From contig CM056728.1 in the NCBI GenBank assembly GCA_029844215.1, positions 55,095,789 to 55,159,788 of the forward strand: a stretch of DNA of 64,000 nucleotides, written 5' to 3'. The notes beneath the pieces are model-generated. The model had not been told where the DNA came from. It saw only the letters and a program-made list of their open reading frames with translations, and ran no database searches. Below are positions 47,101-57,773 of the stretch, piece after piece. How positions within the stretch are numbered: the stretch's first letter is position 1; each line of letters starts with the position of its first letter. The translations under genes and the position numbers were made by a program. This DNA is from Przewalskia tangutica (taxonomy: Eukaryota; Streptophyta; Magnoliopsida; Solanales; Solanaceae).

Positions 47101-47606
47101 GTCTTGCTACTAGTATGTATTTATAACACATTGGATGGCTTAGACTTAAACAAATGGGTGGCTAAGATGAAAATCACATGGATTAAGCCTATGTGGACAA
47201 GTTGACAAGTCAACAATGTCATGCTAGCAAGACTAATCTTCCAAGGTGGTCAATGACCATTTTACCCTCACTCTAATTTTGACCAAGACCTTGTGGGGGT
47301 GCCACGTGTCGCCCTATCATTCGTCCATAAAATTCCGTAACCCTCGTGAGCCCCACAAAAATGTAAAATTCCTCGGGTGGGCCCCACGTGACCAAATCCG
47401 TAAAAATAATTTCCATAAGGTTAAGAGTTCCATACTCTTCAAATAATGCCTTTTGAGAATCCAATTCTCAACAACGAACATTATTCCTTTCCGGCGTTCG
47501 GAAGATTTTCCGTCGGAAAAACAATTCCTCCTTTCGTACCAATTTCCAAGTCTTGATTCCTTACGTACATTCTCTTATACATGTCCTGGACTTACGGGGT
47601 GTGACA
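44134..47606 (-). repeat. 5' LTR of L
   Basis: 3473 bp; nearly identical to 39701-43109 apart from one extra minisatellite unit and scattered 1-3 base differences, many near CG/CNG. Minus-strand TATA box at 47118-47125. It ends GGGGTGTGACA, where the sister ends GGGTGTAACA. Confidence 0.94.
44870..45140 (-). repeat. 50-51-bp minisatellite in L 5' LTR, 6 units
   Basis: TCGATAATGTCATATA recurs at about 44873, 44924, 44974, 45024, 45075 and 45124, one unit more than in the sister LTR. Confidence 0.9.
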
Positions 47607-50600
47607 GTTATAATGCCCAAAATACCCTAGCCCAAATCCCTTAGTACTTAGTAGAAGTTGTGAAGAACTTCTAAGGTTTCCTTGGAGCTATCGGAGCGTA
47701 CAACTTAGGAGCTAAGCCTTGCTCCGGATCGACTTTTATCTAGGATATTATTGGGCTTACCGAGGTAAATAATCCTAACCCTCTTTTGTATTAGAGAATG
47801 CATACTGTAGAAGTATAAGAATAAGTATTAAATACTTAGAAGAATATTCTGAGAATAGAATTGAGCTATCATCACAGTAGAAGGGTTTAAAGAAGAATAA
47901 TTGAACTGTACTCACATAGAATTTGTTTCTGATGAACTTATATAGCTCACCGGGTAGGGTTGTGCTGCCCGACAATCCGTAGAATTGTGAACCCTCTGTT
48001 TAGAATGACCTTCAGAGTAGTCTAGACTTTGATAGATGTCTGTGACTATTATAGGCTGATTCTCTGCGCGCGACATATTCAACTTGGCAGGAGGTTTTCG
48101 CCGAGAAGGTATGTGATTCTTCCTAAGCATGATATTTTAACATATATATAGTACGGTAGACGTACATGTGTTAACTGAATAATAACTACGGCAATGTCGT
48201 TTGACTTAAGCCTGAATAATAACTACGGCAATGTCGTTTGACTTAAGCCTGAATAATAACTACGGCAATGTCTTTTGACTTAAGCCTGAATAATAAGAAT
48301 CCTGATGCATTTCAAAAGAACTCTTGAATCATTTTTAACAGAAGATAAATATTTGGTTTTAAAACAAAAGCTTAAGAGTTATACTAGCTTTATGGGAAGT
48401 TAGGTATAACACTTAAGAAAGATGAAAAGGCTGTTTACTTGTTTGTTTATAAAAGCCTTGTATTGATTTACATAAGTGTAGTAAGATTTGTTTGATAAGT
48501 AGACATATTATGATGCTACGTGTTAGTGTCTTGAAATCTTTGTGTAAGGGGTCATTCTTCTGTGCTTACGTTGCTAACTTAGTAAGTCCGTTGTCTTCGT
48601 TATTGTATCACCTACCCTCGATCGTTATACAGGGCTTGCCCGCCACGATCTTGGTCTATACGGCCTATGCGTCTGTGAGACTATGCGAGCAGCGGTATGC
48701 TCGAGATTGATCATTCGGGTGTTTAGCCCGATGCGGGATTCCTATGCGGTCCGCTGAGACTACGCGGTCTTTTGAGGCTATGCGGTGCGGGAGCCTAGGC
48801 GGATCTGGGGGTTAGCTGCCCCGATGCGAGGAATACCTCATGCGGTGCGTGTGTGACCTATGCGGCTGCGGAAGTCGGGACTAGGCACGCAGAATGATAC
48901 TATGGGCGATTGGCCTTGCTCGATCATTCGCGGCCTAGAATAGACACATTCTGCTTTTCCTATTCTGTTGTTTGTGATGTGCACTATGTGCAATTGAACG
49001 ATTGTATTTGTGAAAAGGTTTTAAATACTTTGATTTCATTTAAGTACTTTATAGTTTCACATACTTGGTACCTGTTGTACTGACCTCCTTCGGGGGGCTG
49101 CGTTCATGCCGCAGGTAAAGGCAAGCAGGTGCTAGATCCACATCCTTAGGATCTTTTGCGTTGGTGTCAGGAGCTCCATCTTCTCCGGAGGCTCTACTTT
49201 TGGGTATGATCTCCCTGTTGTAGATAGTTTTGTCTGATCGAGGTATGGCGGGCCTGTCCGCCATAGTTGTATATTTCCTTAAGTGCATGTAGTCATGTTG
49301 TAGAGTTTGGGATGTAACTGCTGAACCATGTTTATTTATATATGCCGAAAGGCGACGTTTTCTCACATAAACTGTGTCTTATTTTATAAACTGTTTCCTG
49401 TCTTGTTTTATATTCCGCTGGTTACTCTGATGTATGACTACTTGGGTGCCGGTGAGCACGATCCACGGGCCGGGCGGTCGTGACATGTACGTACGAGAAT
49501 ACGACAGAAATTTTGGAAAGAAAGGAAGATGTGATTTTTCGACGGAAAAGTTTCCGGTTTTTGTGAAGAAAAAGGTTCGTTAATGGGAATTGGATTCCCA
49601 GATTTGGTATTTGGACTTCTTGGATTATATTAGAATTATGGGATTTTATTTTCGAAAATGGTCACGTGGGGCCCACGGGAGAAATTTACGGTTTTGTGGG
49701 GCCCACTTTGTTTTTGAGATTTCCGATATTTTGGATATTTTCGGAAGACGAAATATTTTGGACGAATCGGGGGGCGACACGTGTCACCCCCATGTGGCAC
49801 CCTTGGCCGAATTGGAGGGCTTGGCCGAATGGCCTTGACACTTGGTAGCCCAAATCGTTGGCCATGTGGTGTGGTGGGACCCACACACACATGGCCCAAT
49901 CTTGACCACACACCTTGCTTAGATCTTGGCCCTTGAATCCTCTATATATACCCCCTTAGCTTGAAGAGTAAATTCATTCCACACTTAAGAGTTTTTCCAA
50001 GCAAAATACTCCCTCCCTTCTACTTGTTCTCGTCCCCCTCCCACTTTGTGTAGTGAAATACTTTGTGTATTGTTGTAAAATCCCAAATACCTTGGCCTAG
50101 TATCCCTAGTAGTATTCCAAAGTTATTTCAAAACTAGGGGCCCGGAAATACTACTTTATTCCAATAGTCGCAAAGTGAAACCCTAGAAAAATCTTCATAG
50201 CTTGGTTGAAGTGTTAAGAGAAGTTGTTTAGAAACTTCTAAGGGTCTCTTGGAGCGGGTTGGAGCGTAAGGAATTGGAGCTAAACGTTGCTCAGGATCGA
50301 CTTATAATCTTGGATAATTTTGGGCTTATCGAGGTAATGATCTATGTCCCCCTATTGTAATTGGATATTACATATTGTAGTGATTTATAATTGAGTATAA
50401 GATATATTGGAAGGATGATTATAAAGGATTGAACTGTATTTACATTGGATTGTATTCTGATGAGACTTGTGTAGTATTATTGTGAAGTAGAATTGTACAC
50501 GTCCGGTTAGACGTGTAACCCTCTCCCCTGGGAGTTGTTGGCCTGGTAGTGGGCCTGAGTAGAGGAGGAGATTTATGTGGTTGCGGGGGGGAGGTGCTGC

Positions 50601-51769
50601 CGAATTTTCTGTAGAATAAGGAATCTTGCAGTTAGAATATTCTACGAAGAGATCTTGGAGTTGATAGGCGTTTTGTGGCCTTTATAGGTTGCAGTACTAC
50701 GAGTAGCGTATTCTACTTGAAGAGTGGAAAAGGCTAGCAGGGTTACAGTACTGTGGAGCGTTTTGCTAATTGTCGATAATCGTCGCGAGGTATGTGAACC
50801 TCTTCCTATCCTTTCTAGCATGATGTTTTGTGAACTATGTAGTACGATAGACGTACATGTGCTAAATGAATTTGGTTGGTTTAAAACATAGGGTGTTATA
50901 ATAGCTTTATGGAAAGTTAGTTATAACGACTTTATGTAGGTAAAAGAATGATTTATTGATTTTAGAAGTTAAGAGACTTGATCTTGAAGGATAAGAGACT
51001 TGACTTATAAATGACTTGATAGGAAATATTAAGGACTTGGTTTGTGTTAAACAGTTGTGAAACCGCTTTTATTAGAAATGGGTATTTGGTCTTTAAAAGG
51101 AACTTGTTTTCTAAAAGAAAAGAGACTTGAGGAATTGAAGAGTTTTTGGTTTAAAAGAGAGACATGGTTTTGTCTTAAATTGGTTTAAAAAATAAAGTGT
51201 TATAACAGCTTTATGGGAAGTTAGTTATAACGACTTTATGAAAGCAAAAAAATGGTTTTATCATTGGTTTTAAAATGGTAACTTGATTTAAGTATAGGTT
51301 ACTTGTTTTGAAAAGAGTAAGTATTTGAGTTTTAAAGAGTATACCTGATGTTGTTTTAAAAGAAAGACACTTGGTTTAAAAAGTATAGAGTACTTAATTT
51401 TAAAAGTCTTGTAAAGGTTTTTACGAAAGTAAAGTAATTTGGTTTGAAAAGGAAATGTGTTTTTGATACTACGAGTATTAGTATCTTTTACGTAAAAAGA
51501 GGTCTTTTTGAAAGAATGAAGTAGGTAATATTTTTGGGATTTGAAACCCGTATTGTTGACATATAATGAAAGTACCTTGAGTTGTGTGTAATTTTCCTAC
51601 GTTTGCGTGTGATAGCCTTGTCGTTCTAGTATTGTAATTCTATACCACCGCGTCTCTCGATGGAGGGCCGGTCATGTTATTCTTGATTGATGGACCTACT
51701 GACACGTTGGGTGGCCCACGGGTACGGTTCCATTAGGATTATTATTCCATGGACTAGCTCTCCATGAGG

Positions 51770-52140
51770 TTTTACTGATTCGGCTTGGTATCTGGTAGTT
51801 GGCTCTCGTACTTGCCCCGAAGTCGTGGTTGTTCGGCAGTATCTGGTAGTTGGCCTTCGTACTTGCCCCGTTCAGTTTTGTGACGAAGTCTCGTGATTCC
51901 GGCTTGGTATCTGGTAGTTAGTCTTCGTACTTGCCCCGGCCAGCTACGTGGCGCAGGCTTGGTATCTGGTAGTTGGCTTTCGTACTTGCCCTGGGTCAGC
52001 TTCGTGGTATGGTTATGTAGATTTGTTGGTACGGCCTTGGTATCTGGTAGTTGGCTTTCGTACTTGCCCCGGTCAGTTGATGATGCGGCTTGGTATCTGG
52101 TAGTTAGCCTTCGTACTTGCCCCGTACGGTTGTTATGACA
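51770..52140 (+). repeat. Minisatellite in W, about 6 units
   Basis: GCTTGGTATCTGGTAGTTGG followed by CTTTCGTACTTGCCCCGG recurs at irregular spacing of about 52-78 bases. It is related to the ATCTGGTAG/ACTTGCCCC units of Y and Z. Confidence 0.88.
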
Positions 52141-52845
52141 CAGGTGGGACCTGGTGTTCATGTGTACTTCTTGGTGTTGTTATATCATAGACTGCCGGCA
52201 GTGAGGAAGGTATTCCACGGGCATGATTGATGTTGTGGGCGTGAGACCCATAGTTATATTTGAGTGATAACTTTGAGGGCGTGAGTCCCTGACTTGACGT
52301 GACTGCTTACATATTATGTACTGTAGTTTGGTTATCATATATGTCTCCTGTTTTATATAGACTACTATGATTTCATTTACAGTATTTTCAGTTTCACATA
52401 CTTGGTACCTGTTGTACTGACCTCCTTCGGGGGGCTGCGTTCATGCCGCAGGTAGAGGTACATCGGTTGTGGATCCTCGCTCATAGGATCACAGTTCAAC
52501 ATTTTGGGAAGCTCCGTTTCTCCGGAGGCTTATCTTTGGTATAGTCCCCTGTCAGTGTAGATACTTGTACATTCAGGGGTATGGCGAGCCACTGTCGTCA
52601 TAGTTATGGTTACATTCTTAGAAGTGCATGAAATCTTTGTTGTGGCGGGGTTTGTAAAAGGATTTAAGCTTTGATTTATATATGTATATTTTCGGAAGGT
52701 GACCGTTTTGGTTGCTTTGTTTATTATCATATCTCTTGTTTCATGTTTAAGTTTTTATTTCCGCTGATTTTCTCTGATGTTGTATCACTAGGGTGCCCGG
52801 GGTAAGGCACCAGTCACGGGCCCGGGATCGGGTCGTGACACATGT

Positions 52846-52993
52846 CTCCTGCTTTATGTATACTATTATGATTTCGTTACAGTATTTTCAGTTTCACATA
52901 CTTGGTACCTGTTGTCGACCTCGTTCGGGATTTGCGTTCATGCCGCAGTCGAGATACGTAACTGGCGATCCGCTCTTAGGATCACGGTTCATT
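52846..52993 (+). mobile_element. Element Y: fourth visible LTR segment
   Basis: Continues Y from the CATGT target of W through the conserved CATACTTGGTACC module, up to the insertion of V (left target TCATT, 52989-52993). The remaining roughly 400 bases of this LTR lie beyond the window. Confidence 0.83.
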
Positions 52994-54934
52994 TGTTATA
53001 CCGTATTTTGAGTATGTATGTGAGGCGTCGTCTGACTATATAAGCCTTAATTAGGTAAAGGACGAAATTGTGAACTTCCAACGGAAAAGATTCCGAACCT
53101 TGTGAAAGAAATTTTACGGTTTTAATATTTTATTTTATTGCGGATTTTTCCGAGAGATGAAATATTTTGGACCAATAGGAGGGCGACATGTGTCACCCCT
53201 AGGTGGCAAGGTTGGACGAAATTGTGGGCAAGGATTGGCACGTTTTTTTCATGAAAAAGGCCATAAACATTTGGTCAAAGTCTTGCAAGATATTTGTGGA
53301 GTAGATAGATAAGTGGGACCCACACAACACATGTCCAAATCTCCACCATACACATGCTTGAATCTTGGCCCTTGAATGTCCTATAAATACCCCTTAAGTT
53401 GCAAGACTTCTTCATCCACTTAAATATTTTCCAAGTCTCAAAACTCCCTCCCCCCTTAGAGAAGCTCTCTTCCAAACTCCCTTTCCCCCTTTTGGAAGTC
53501 TCGTCCGAAGCACCCCCCATTTTTTGTAGAAAATTCCTCCAAGTATTGTTACTATCCCAAAATACCTTAGCCTAAATCCCTTGTAGTATTCCAAAGTTAC
53601 CTCTATACTAAGAGCCCGAAAATACTACTATATTTCCTTTAGTCACAAAACGAAACCCTAGGAAAATCTTCATAGTTGGTTGAAGTATTAAGTAGAAGTT
53701 GTTTAGAAACTTCTAAGGGTTTCTTGGAGCGGATTGGAGCGTACAGAATAGGAGCTAAACGTTGCTCAGGATCGACTTATAATCTTGGATAATTTTGGGC
53801 TTATCGAGGTAATAATCTTTGACCTTCTATTGTAATTGGAGATTACATATTGTAGTAGTTTAGACTTAAGTATAAGATATATAGAAGGATGGTATAAACG
53901 AAGAGAATTGAACTGTACTTACATTGGGTTGTATTCTGATGAGACTTGTGTAGTTTTACGGGTAGGGAGGTGCTGCCCAATTTTCCGTAGAATAAAGAAC
54001 CTCATGCTTAGAACATTCTACGAAGTAGTCTAGACGTTGATAGACGTATTTGACTGATATAGGTTGATACTCTGCGCGCGACATATTCGACTTGGCAGGT
54101 GGATTTAGCCGAGGAGGTATGTGATTCTTCCTATCCTCTTGAGCATGATACTTTTGAAATATATATAGTACGGTAGACGTACATGTGTTAACTAAACTTG
54201 GTTTTACTTTGATGTCTTTTGACTTGAGTTTTAAATGATAAGAATCTTGGAAATATTTTAAAAGAGTTATGAATCATTTTTGAAAGAAAAGTAATACTTG
54301 GTTTTAAAAGCTTAAGAGTTATACTAGCTTTATGGGAAGTTAGGTATAACGACTTAAGAAAGATAAAAGGAACGATTTACTTATTTGTTTATGAAAGTCT
54401 TGTATTGATTTCTGGAAAGTGTAGTAAGATGGTTTGATAAGTAAACATGTTATGATGCTACGTGTGTTAGTGTCTTGTTACGTTTGTGTAAGGGGTTATT
54501 CTTGTTGTGCTTACGTTGTTAAGCGATAAGCCCGTTATCGCTATTATATCACATACCCCCCTGACTTGTTATGATGCCGAGGACTTGCCACCCTCGATGC
54601 GAGGAATACCTCATGCGGGTCCATGTGACCTATGCGGAGCTGCGGGAGTTCCAGGATTGATCACTCCGGGTGTGTTACGCCGATGCGAGGAATACCTTAT
54701 GCGGTCCATAGGACTATGCGGACTTCGGGGGTCCAGGATGATGTCGTGGGTTAGCTACCCCCGATGCGAGGAATACCTCATGCGGGCCTATATGGCCTAT
54801 GCGGACTGCGGGAGTTCCAGGATTAGGCACGCATAATGATACTATGGGTGAATGGCCTTGCTTCGATCATTAGCGGCCTAGAAAAGACCAGTTATGTTAT
54901 ATCTATTTTGCTCTTGGTTATGCTGTGGCACTAT
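52994..54934 (+). mobile_element. Element V: LTR 5' part, interrupted by U
   Basis: Starts TGTTATACCGTATTTTGAG. It carries the conserved U3 block (about 53130-53180), a GGGCGACATGTGTCACCC near-palindrome, a TATA box at 53392 and a repeat block at 54590-54850 (units of about 81-86 bp with CGATGCGAGGAATACCT). It is cut at 54934; ACTAT (54930-54934) is the expected duplication for U. The rest of V is outside the window. Confidence 0.85.
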
Positions 54935-55589
54935 TGTCACGCCCCGAACCCCGAGCCCGTGACTGGTGCCCTTCCTGGGCACCCTTCTACCTTAACAACT
55001 AAGTAAACTGCGGAAATTAAATGACACCTCATTTTTTTTTAAACCAACATACGTACAAGGGCAAAGCCGACAAGGCTGCCATAATATATATAAACAAAAG
55101 ACACTACTGCATGCATGAGTCCATCCAGCATATGAATACGGACCTCAAGAGTTATCTTGAACTATGGGGACAAGGCCCGCTGTACCCATAAGCTTGTACA
55201 AAGCACATGCTTGAAAGAACTTATACCAAAAAGATAAACTCCGAGCAGAGGAGCTATCAAAACTACGGCGGGTCTACACTGCCGATCACCAAACAGCGTA
55301 CCTAAACTGCGGCATGAGCGGCCGCGAAGGAGGTCGATGCGAAGAATGTACCAAGTATGTGAGCGATGAAATGCTGTAATGAAATCATAACGATCTAAAC
55401 AAAGCAGGAGACATGTATGATAGTCAACCTACAATACACCATACATAGCGGTTATATCAAGTCGGGCGCGTGCCCTCAAAGTCACTACTCAAATATAACC
55501 ATGGGTCTCGCCCATAACATCAATCATGCGTGGAATCCTTTCTCACCGCTGGCGATCCATGATATAATATAACACCAATAAGCATATCC

Positions 55590-56030
55590 AGGTATCCTCG
55601 TGGTCGCGTGCCGGAATCCACATTGTATAAGCATGACCATGGGGTATACAAACAAATCGAGAATCAAACCCGCTCCGGTCACGTGCCGGAATCCCACATC
55701 GTATAAGCATGTCGAGGTATCGCCGTGGTCGCATGCCCCAACATCCCACATCGTATAAGCATGACCATAGGGTATCCCTCGCGGTCGCATGCCCCGGCAT
55801 CCCACATCGTATAAGCATGACCGTAGGGTAACACAAACAAATCCGGGAATCTAACCCGACTCCTGGTCACATGCCCCAGAATCCCACATCGTATAAGCAT
55901 GTCCAAGGAGTATTCCTCGTGGTCGCATGCCCCAGAATCCCACATCGTATAAGCATGTCCAAGGAGTATTCCTCGTGGTCGCATGCCCCGGCATCCCACA
56001 TCGTATAAGCATGACCATAAGGTAACACAA
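55590..56030 (-). repeat. Irregular minisatellite in U
   Basis: About seven copies of CCCACATCGTATAAGCATG joined by GTCGCATGCCCC-type linkers, at irregular spacing. Long repetitive reading frames on the minus strand result from the array and are not genes. Confidence 0.85.
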
Positions 56031-56171
56031 ATAATGGAAGCATACACGAGGAATCCCACCATTTGTCGATGCGTCAAGTAAACTTCTGACAAGGCGGTGA
56101 CCCTCCAACCGAGAGTCGCGGCAACGTAATAAAACATAATACTTGCACTCAAAGGCTATCACCAGCACATA

Positions 56172-56450
56172 TAGGCAATTCTCAATTAATCAAGCCAAAG
56201 TACTTATCAAGGCACACATAGAATAATTCTCAATTAATCAAGCCAAAATACTTATCAAGGCACACATAGAATAATTCTCAATTAATCAAGCCAAAGTACT
56301 TATCAAGGCACACATAGAATAATTCTCAATTAATCAAGCCAAAGTACTTATCAAGGCACACATAGAATAATTCTCAATTAATCAAGCCAAAGTACTTATC
56401 AAGGCACACATAGAATAATTCTCGATTAACGAGCCAAAGTACTACGTGCG
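56172..56450 (-). repeat. 48-bp tandem repeat in U, 6 units
   Basis: CTCAATTAATCAAGCC starts at 56181, 56229, 56277, 56325 and 56373, with a variant at 56421: a strict 48-bp period. It is the inverted form of the 47-bp array in Y (18110-18290). Confidence 0.93.
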
Positions 56451-57755
56451 TGCCTTCTTTCAAAGACTCCTTTTAATGTAAAACCCCAAGATACTAACAA
56501 TCGTAGTATCAAGGTGTGTCTATTTTTCAAAGTAAGTTACTACACTTTTAGAAAACTCATTTCAAAGCTTGAAATCAAGTAACTTCAAATTTTCACAATC
56601 TAGGCAACTTATGCCCAATAATCAAAATAGACAACTTTCTTAACCTTCCATAAAGCCGTTATAACCAACTTCCCATAAAGTCGTTATAACCCTTTATGGT
56701 TTTAGACATATTCATTCCTTTTTATAACCAAGAGACTTATACTTAAAACCAAGTATCACATACTTATAAATCAAGTTCTTAACTTTCCAAAATACTTCAA
56801 GTCTCTTAATATTTAGAAAACAAGTTTATTCTACTTTTAAACCTCAAGTAACTCACACCTTTAAAACAAGTTACTTCTCTTAAATCATGTCATTTCTCCT
56901 CTTTTAAAACAATTAAGTAAATCACTCCCTTGACTCCCCTAAAGTCATTAAAACGACCATTAGGTTTTGGAACTAAGGCACTAGCCAAAGGTTTGGAAAC
57001 CACTTCCTTTCAAGACTACATGTACTTTAAGTAAAATACTTTCACTTTTAAGAATCCAAACTTCACTAAGGAAATGGATCATACAACTTACAATTTGACA
57101 TCAAAGTACAATCAAGGAGTACATAGAGAATTCTATTTTAGGCAAACCAAATACAACCAGGAATGGATCATTTAAGGAGTAGGACATACTTTCTTTATCT
57201 TAAGGAATCATGCTAGAAGAGGAGATAGTTCACATACCTTTTAGGCTAAATCCACAAGCTAAGCCGAATCGCGTGCGTGCGTAGAAGTGTCAACCTATAA
57301 TGGTCACAACAAGACTATCAACTTCTAGTCTCTAACGTAGAATAATATTAAGTATACGGTCTCTACAATTCTACGGAAAATCGGGCAAAGACTTCCTTTG
57401 TTTCTACTCACTTTGCCACCTTTTTCAAGGCGAATACAATAACCATGTTATACCCGTAGTTGCAGGGGTATATATGTGAGGACGTGCGTCGAGAGTCTGG
57501 CGAAATTTTGAAAAGAAAGAAAGATGTGAGTTTTACGGAAAAGTTCGGTTATTTGTGAAGAAAAGGTTCGTTAATAAGAATTGGATTCCCAGTTTGGTAT
57601 GTGGGCTTCTTAAATTATATTAGAATTTTGAGATTTTATTTTGGAAATGGTCACGTGGGGCCACGGGAGAAATTCTGACTTTGTGGGAGCCACTTTGTTT
57701 TGAGATTTTGGCCATTGTGGATATTTTTGAAAGATGTTTTTGAGGGCCAATAGGA

Positions 57756-57773
57756 GGGTGACACGTGTCACCC
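57756..57773. promoter_or_regulatory. 18-bp G-box palindrome in U3 of T
   Basis: GGGTGACACGTGTCACCC is a perfect palindrome with a CACGTG core, about 360 bases upstream of the TATA box. The 3' LTR repeats it at 63496-63513. CACGTG is the plant bZIP/bHLH G-box, so stress or light factors may bind; this is inference. Confidence 0.7.

Larger units (their letters stand above)
39701..47606 (-). mobile_element. Element L: gag-less LARD/TRIM-like element, inverted
   Basis: Two inverted LTRs of 3409 bp (39701-43109) and 3473 bp (44134-47606) surround an interior of only 1024 bp with no coding capacity. The flanks are CTTAT (39696-39700) and GTTAT (47607-47611). The empty site in A's other LTR reads GTTAT, so the left copy has one changed base. 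The LTRs are almost identical over long stretches, so this is one of the youngest insertions. It keeps exact PBS, leader hairpins, PPT hairpin and PPT. It must use proteins made by another element. Confidence 0.94.
31790..49485 (+). mobile_element. Element A: gag-pol chromovirus-like retrotransposon
   Basis: The only element here with a complete set of pol domains. It is flanked by exact TGTAC copies (31785-31789 and 49486-49490). The LTRs are 2457 bp and, without L, about 2467 bp, clearly shorter than the 3.2-3.5 kb of the other elements. The 4861-bp interior holds PBS, leader hairpins, gag, protease, RT, RNase H, integrase with a chromodomain-like tail, PPT hairpin and PPT. Coding is spread over many frames by small indels. 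It resembles Tekay/Del chromoviruses and is a candidate relative of the helper for the polymerase-less elements. Confidence 0.94.
39108..49485 (+). repeat. 3' LTR of A, split by element L
   Basis: Segments 39108-39700 and 47612-49485 form an LTR of about 2467 bp, collinear with the 5' LTR. The uninterrupted 5' LTR reads AGTATTGTTATAATGCCC at the insertion site (about 32372). TATA box at 39504. Confidence 0.93.
31748..52840 (+). mobile_element. Element W: solo LTR inside Y, split by element A
   Basis: Segments 31748-31789 and 49491-52840 form one LTR of 3392 bp, flanked by exact CATGT copies (31743-31747 and 52841-52845). Element A sits 42 bases from its left end. W is less noisy than most LTRs here and gives the cleanest version of the terminal module. 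TATATATA at 49943; near-palindromic G-box at 49772-49789 (core CACGTG 49778-49783). Confidence 0.93.
54935..57445 (-). mobile_element. Element U: inverted LTR fragment inside V, interrupted by T
   Basis: Starts TGTCACGCCCCGAACCCC and follows the minus-strand LTR order: terminal module, one repeat block (55590-56030, units around CCCACATCGTATAAGCATG), a 48-bp array (56172-56450), then sequence like the L and X/Y LTRs. It breaks at AATAACCA (57445), where T is inserted; L reads AATAACCAAACACGCC at the same point. The remainder is beyond the window. Confidence 0.87.

Noticed and set aside
55524..56168. Minus-strand frames of 93-157 codons in U
   Set aside because: Produced by the irregular minisatellite; low-complexity peptides without family resemblance.
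56172..56450. CRISPR-like regular array
   Set aside because: Units are contiguous 48-bp repeats with no unique spacers, inside a plant LTR.
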